Origin: Bacteroidales bacterium UBA3290
GTDB lineage: Bacteria; Bacteroidota; Bacteroidia; Bacteroidales; UBA932
Assembly: GCA_002361615.1 (NCBI GenBank)
Contig: DETK01000044.1
Coordinates: forward strand, 42,614 to 106,613
DNA: 64,000 nt
Direction: 5' to 3'
Under the pieces are notes generated by a model. That model was not told the origin of the DNA and made no database searches. It saw nothing but the letters and a program-made list of their open reading frames with translations. Each line of letters begins with the position of its first letter. The first letter of the stretch is position 1. The translations under genes were made by a program, and so were the position numbers. Shown here piece by piece: positions 62,787-64,000 of the stretch.

Positions 62787-62923
62787 AGTCGTAGCGTATT
62801 TACAATAAAGATGCATCATCAGCCGGATTCTTGCGCAGCCAAGTGGGATTTCTTCCAAACTTTGGCTAATGATACTCCAACCCCGTCACCATCATTCCGA
62901 TGTTGACGGGAATCCTGATCATT

Positions 62924-63133
62924 TTACCCATCGCCGAATAACGTTCGTAGCTGCTCTTGAAATAGAGCGTCCGTGGCCATATGAAGGGCGCGGGGGTTCC
63001 GTTCCGTTTCGGGCGTAGCCAAGATTCTCTGCACGGCTTCTTCATCGGTGGCGACGATCTGCAACGCGATGAAATACTTTCCAGGCTCCAGCAGAAGGGT
63101 CTCCTCCGGCTGAATGTCGTAATCCCTTGGCAA
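62924..63133 (-). pseudogene. Unknown protein fragment, 69 aa
   Basis: Frame LPRDYDIQPEETLLLEPGKY, then FIALQIVATDEEAVQRILAT to a stop at 62924. Only a TTG could start it, and the text reads like the C-terminal end of a larger protein. Upstream DNA turns AT-rich and becomes the BlaI promoter region. Probably a remnant. Confidence 0.45.
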
Positions 63134-63217
63134 TTAAAACAAATAATTGGAAATTTATAAAAATATAGTTGCATAGTTAAATTTTTTAGCTGCCTTTGCA
63201 GTAAAGATGGAAGAGTT

Positions 63218-63583
63218 ATGAAACGACTGACAAAGAAAGAAGAAATCATCATGGAGCACTTCTGGGAGAAGGGGCCGCTGTTTATCAGGGAGTTAAGGGA
63301 GTTTTACCCAGAACCCAGACCGCATTTTTCCACCCTCTCCACGCAGGTGAGGACGCTTCAGGAGGAGGGGTTCATCGACCACAAGTCCTATGGGCCCACC
63401 TATCAGTACTTCGCGAAGGTGACCAGGGAGGAGTACAAGCAGCGCTCACTCATCGGCCTTATCGACAAGTACTTCGACAATTCCTACCTGAGCGCCGTGT
63501 CGGCGCTGGTCAAGGAAGAGAAGATTACCGTAGACCAGTTGAAAGAACTCATCGATCTGGTTGAAAAAGGAGAACAGAAATGA
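63218..63583 (+). CDS. BlaI/MecI-family repressor
   Basis: 121 residues (MKRLTKKEEIIMEHFWEKGP). Winged helix with YPEPRPHFSTLSTQVRTLQE and C-terminal dimerisation helix (KITVDQLKELIDLVEKGEQK). Overlaps the truncated M56 gene by 4 bases (ATGA). Third BlaI of the window. Confidence 0.9.
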   Translation: MKRLTKKEEIIMEHFWEKGPLFIRELREFYPEPRPHFSTLSTQVRTLQEEGFIDHKSYGPTYQYFAKVTREEYKQRSLIGLIDKYFDNSYLSAVSALVKEEKITVDQLKELIDLVEKGEQK

Positions 63584-63765
63584 TGGACTTCCTTCTATAT
63601 GATGTCAAGGTAGCGGCGGCACTGTTGGTTTTCTACCTGTTTTACCGTTTCCTCCTGAAGAAGGAAACCTTCCACAGGTTCAACCGGATCGTGCTGGTCG
63701 GAACTGCCGTGCTGTCGTTTCTGCTCCCGCTGTGCATCATCACCATCAGTAAAGAAAAAGTGTAA
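63580..63765 (+). pseudogene. M56 sensor, truncated after first membrane segments
   Basis: 61 residues: DVKVAAALLVFYLFYRFLLK, then FNRIVLVGTAVLSFLLPLCI, the start of a BlaR1-like protein, ending at a TAA in a TGTAAAG repeat. The catalytic domain is absent; downstream DNA leads to an ABC-ATPase gene. So the BlaI here has lost its usual partner. Confidence 0.8.
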
Positions 63766-63799
63766 AGAGAGTGTAAAGTGACTGTAAAGTCCTTTACAG
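63761..63799. repeat. TGTAAAG repeats at 11-bp period
   Basis: TGTAAAG at 63761, 63772 and 63783 (exactly 11 bases apart) followed by inverted CTTTACA at 63792. The last pair forms CTGTAAAG-TC-CTTTACAG. Helical phasing suggests a multi-site operator, possibly for the BlaI protein just upstream. Confidence 0.6.
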
Positions 63800-63872
63800 T
63801 ATTTATAAGTCTCAAAATAATGCAAGCGGCTATAAATCAATACATTAAATAAAATGGCTCAATGTTTGCCAC

Positions 63873-63898
63873 GTAATAACGCTAAAAAGCGTTATTAC
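63873..63898 (+). promoter_or_regulatory. 10-bp hairpin at ABC gene start
   Basis: GTAATAACGC-TAAAAA-GCGTTATTAC is a perfect stem that ends one base before the ATG at 63900, so it covers the ribosome-landing region. Could be a terminator isolating the gene or a translational control hairpin. Confidence 0.6.
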
Positions 63899-63899
63899 G

Positions 63900-64000
63900 A
63901 TGATCAAAGTCACCAACCTTTCTAAGATCTTCCGCACGGAAGAGATCGAAACCACGGCCCTCAACGGCGTATCGTTTGAAATCAAGGACGGCGAGTTCGT
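63900..64000 (+). CDS. ABC transporter ATP-binding protein, cut by right edge
   Basis: ATG 63900 begins MIKVTNLSKIFRTEEIETTA, then LNGVSFEIKDGEF, the A-loop and first strands of a MacB/LolD-type ABC ATPase. The Walker A lies beyond the window. Likely first gene of an efflux or lipoprotein-release transporter operon. Confidence 0.8.
   Translation, partial: MIKVTNLSKIFRTEEIETTALNGVSFEIKDGEF

Overview
The window is a Bacteroidales chromosome segment. The evidence is TAnnTTTG promoter boxes before most transcription units, three BlaI/M56 regulator pairs, a GLPGLI protein, a DUF4290 protein, a glycine-lipid acyltransferase pair and DUF3987/DUF3853/VirE-N island genes. Genus cannot be fixed from this alone; a GC-rich gut or rumen lineage is my inference. 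Housekeeping DNA (about 13.4-37.7 kb) is GC-rich and tightly packed, while accessory blocks (1-8.2 kb and 38.3-57.6 kb) are richer in AT.

Region 1-8.2 kb is a compact, mostly uncharacterised locus of five transcription units: a MoxR-like AAA+ ATPase, a metallopeptidase-like/VWA protein and a cut-off gene; three unknown proteins; a 73-residue protein; a second AAA ATPase; and a WYL regulator coupled to a DnaQ-like exonuclease. All five promoters carry the same palindrome, TGCCA-N5-TGGCA or a near match, exactly 11 bases upstream of the -7 box, where the usual -33 TTTG is missing. I found it at no other promoter I examined in the window. This shared control and the unusual gene set make it the best candidate for an undescribed system.

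Region 8.2-13.4 kb is a scar zone (IS3-type transposase remnant joined to an ADP-ribosylglycohydrolase tail, a degraded repeat-family gene) around a BlaI/M56 pair and an AAA_14/DUF4143 ATPase. Region 13.4-37.4 kb is core: glsB/glsA lipid genes, a second exonuclease, an AlkZ-related protein, a split RsmF-like methyltransferase, a Nudix protein, lolA-like, ftsK, DUF4290, rfbC, a fused multi-cofactor oxidoreductase facing pruA, a deoxynucleoside kinase, a secreted beta-prism protein, a Kelch-membrane-AraC sensor, an S9 peptidase, phospholipid enzymes, an M14 peptidase and an SDR.

At 37.45-37.66 kb lie tRNA-Pro(AGG) and tRNA-Ser(CGA). The 3' end of tRNA-Ser plus its terminator recurs at 57.64 kb next to a tyrosine recombinase, so 37.65-57.65 kb reads as a 20-kb integrated island. 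It carries a toxin/antitoxin/SecB-like three-gene module with twin operators, a BlaI-M56-GLPGLI-TonB-receptor operon, an SdpI-like gene, a CoiA-like protein, a strongly folded RNA before a lipoprotein/OMP operon, an amidase, a primase/helicase set, a 102-residue DNA-binding protein and an 820-residue unknown protein.

Right of the island are a secreted S41-type peptidase, three kinds of repeat, a frameshifted TM2 gene, a HicAB toxin-antitoxin pair, a lipoprotein, a third BlaI with a truncated M56 partner, and the start of an ABC-transporter ATPase.
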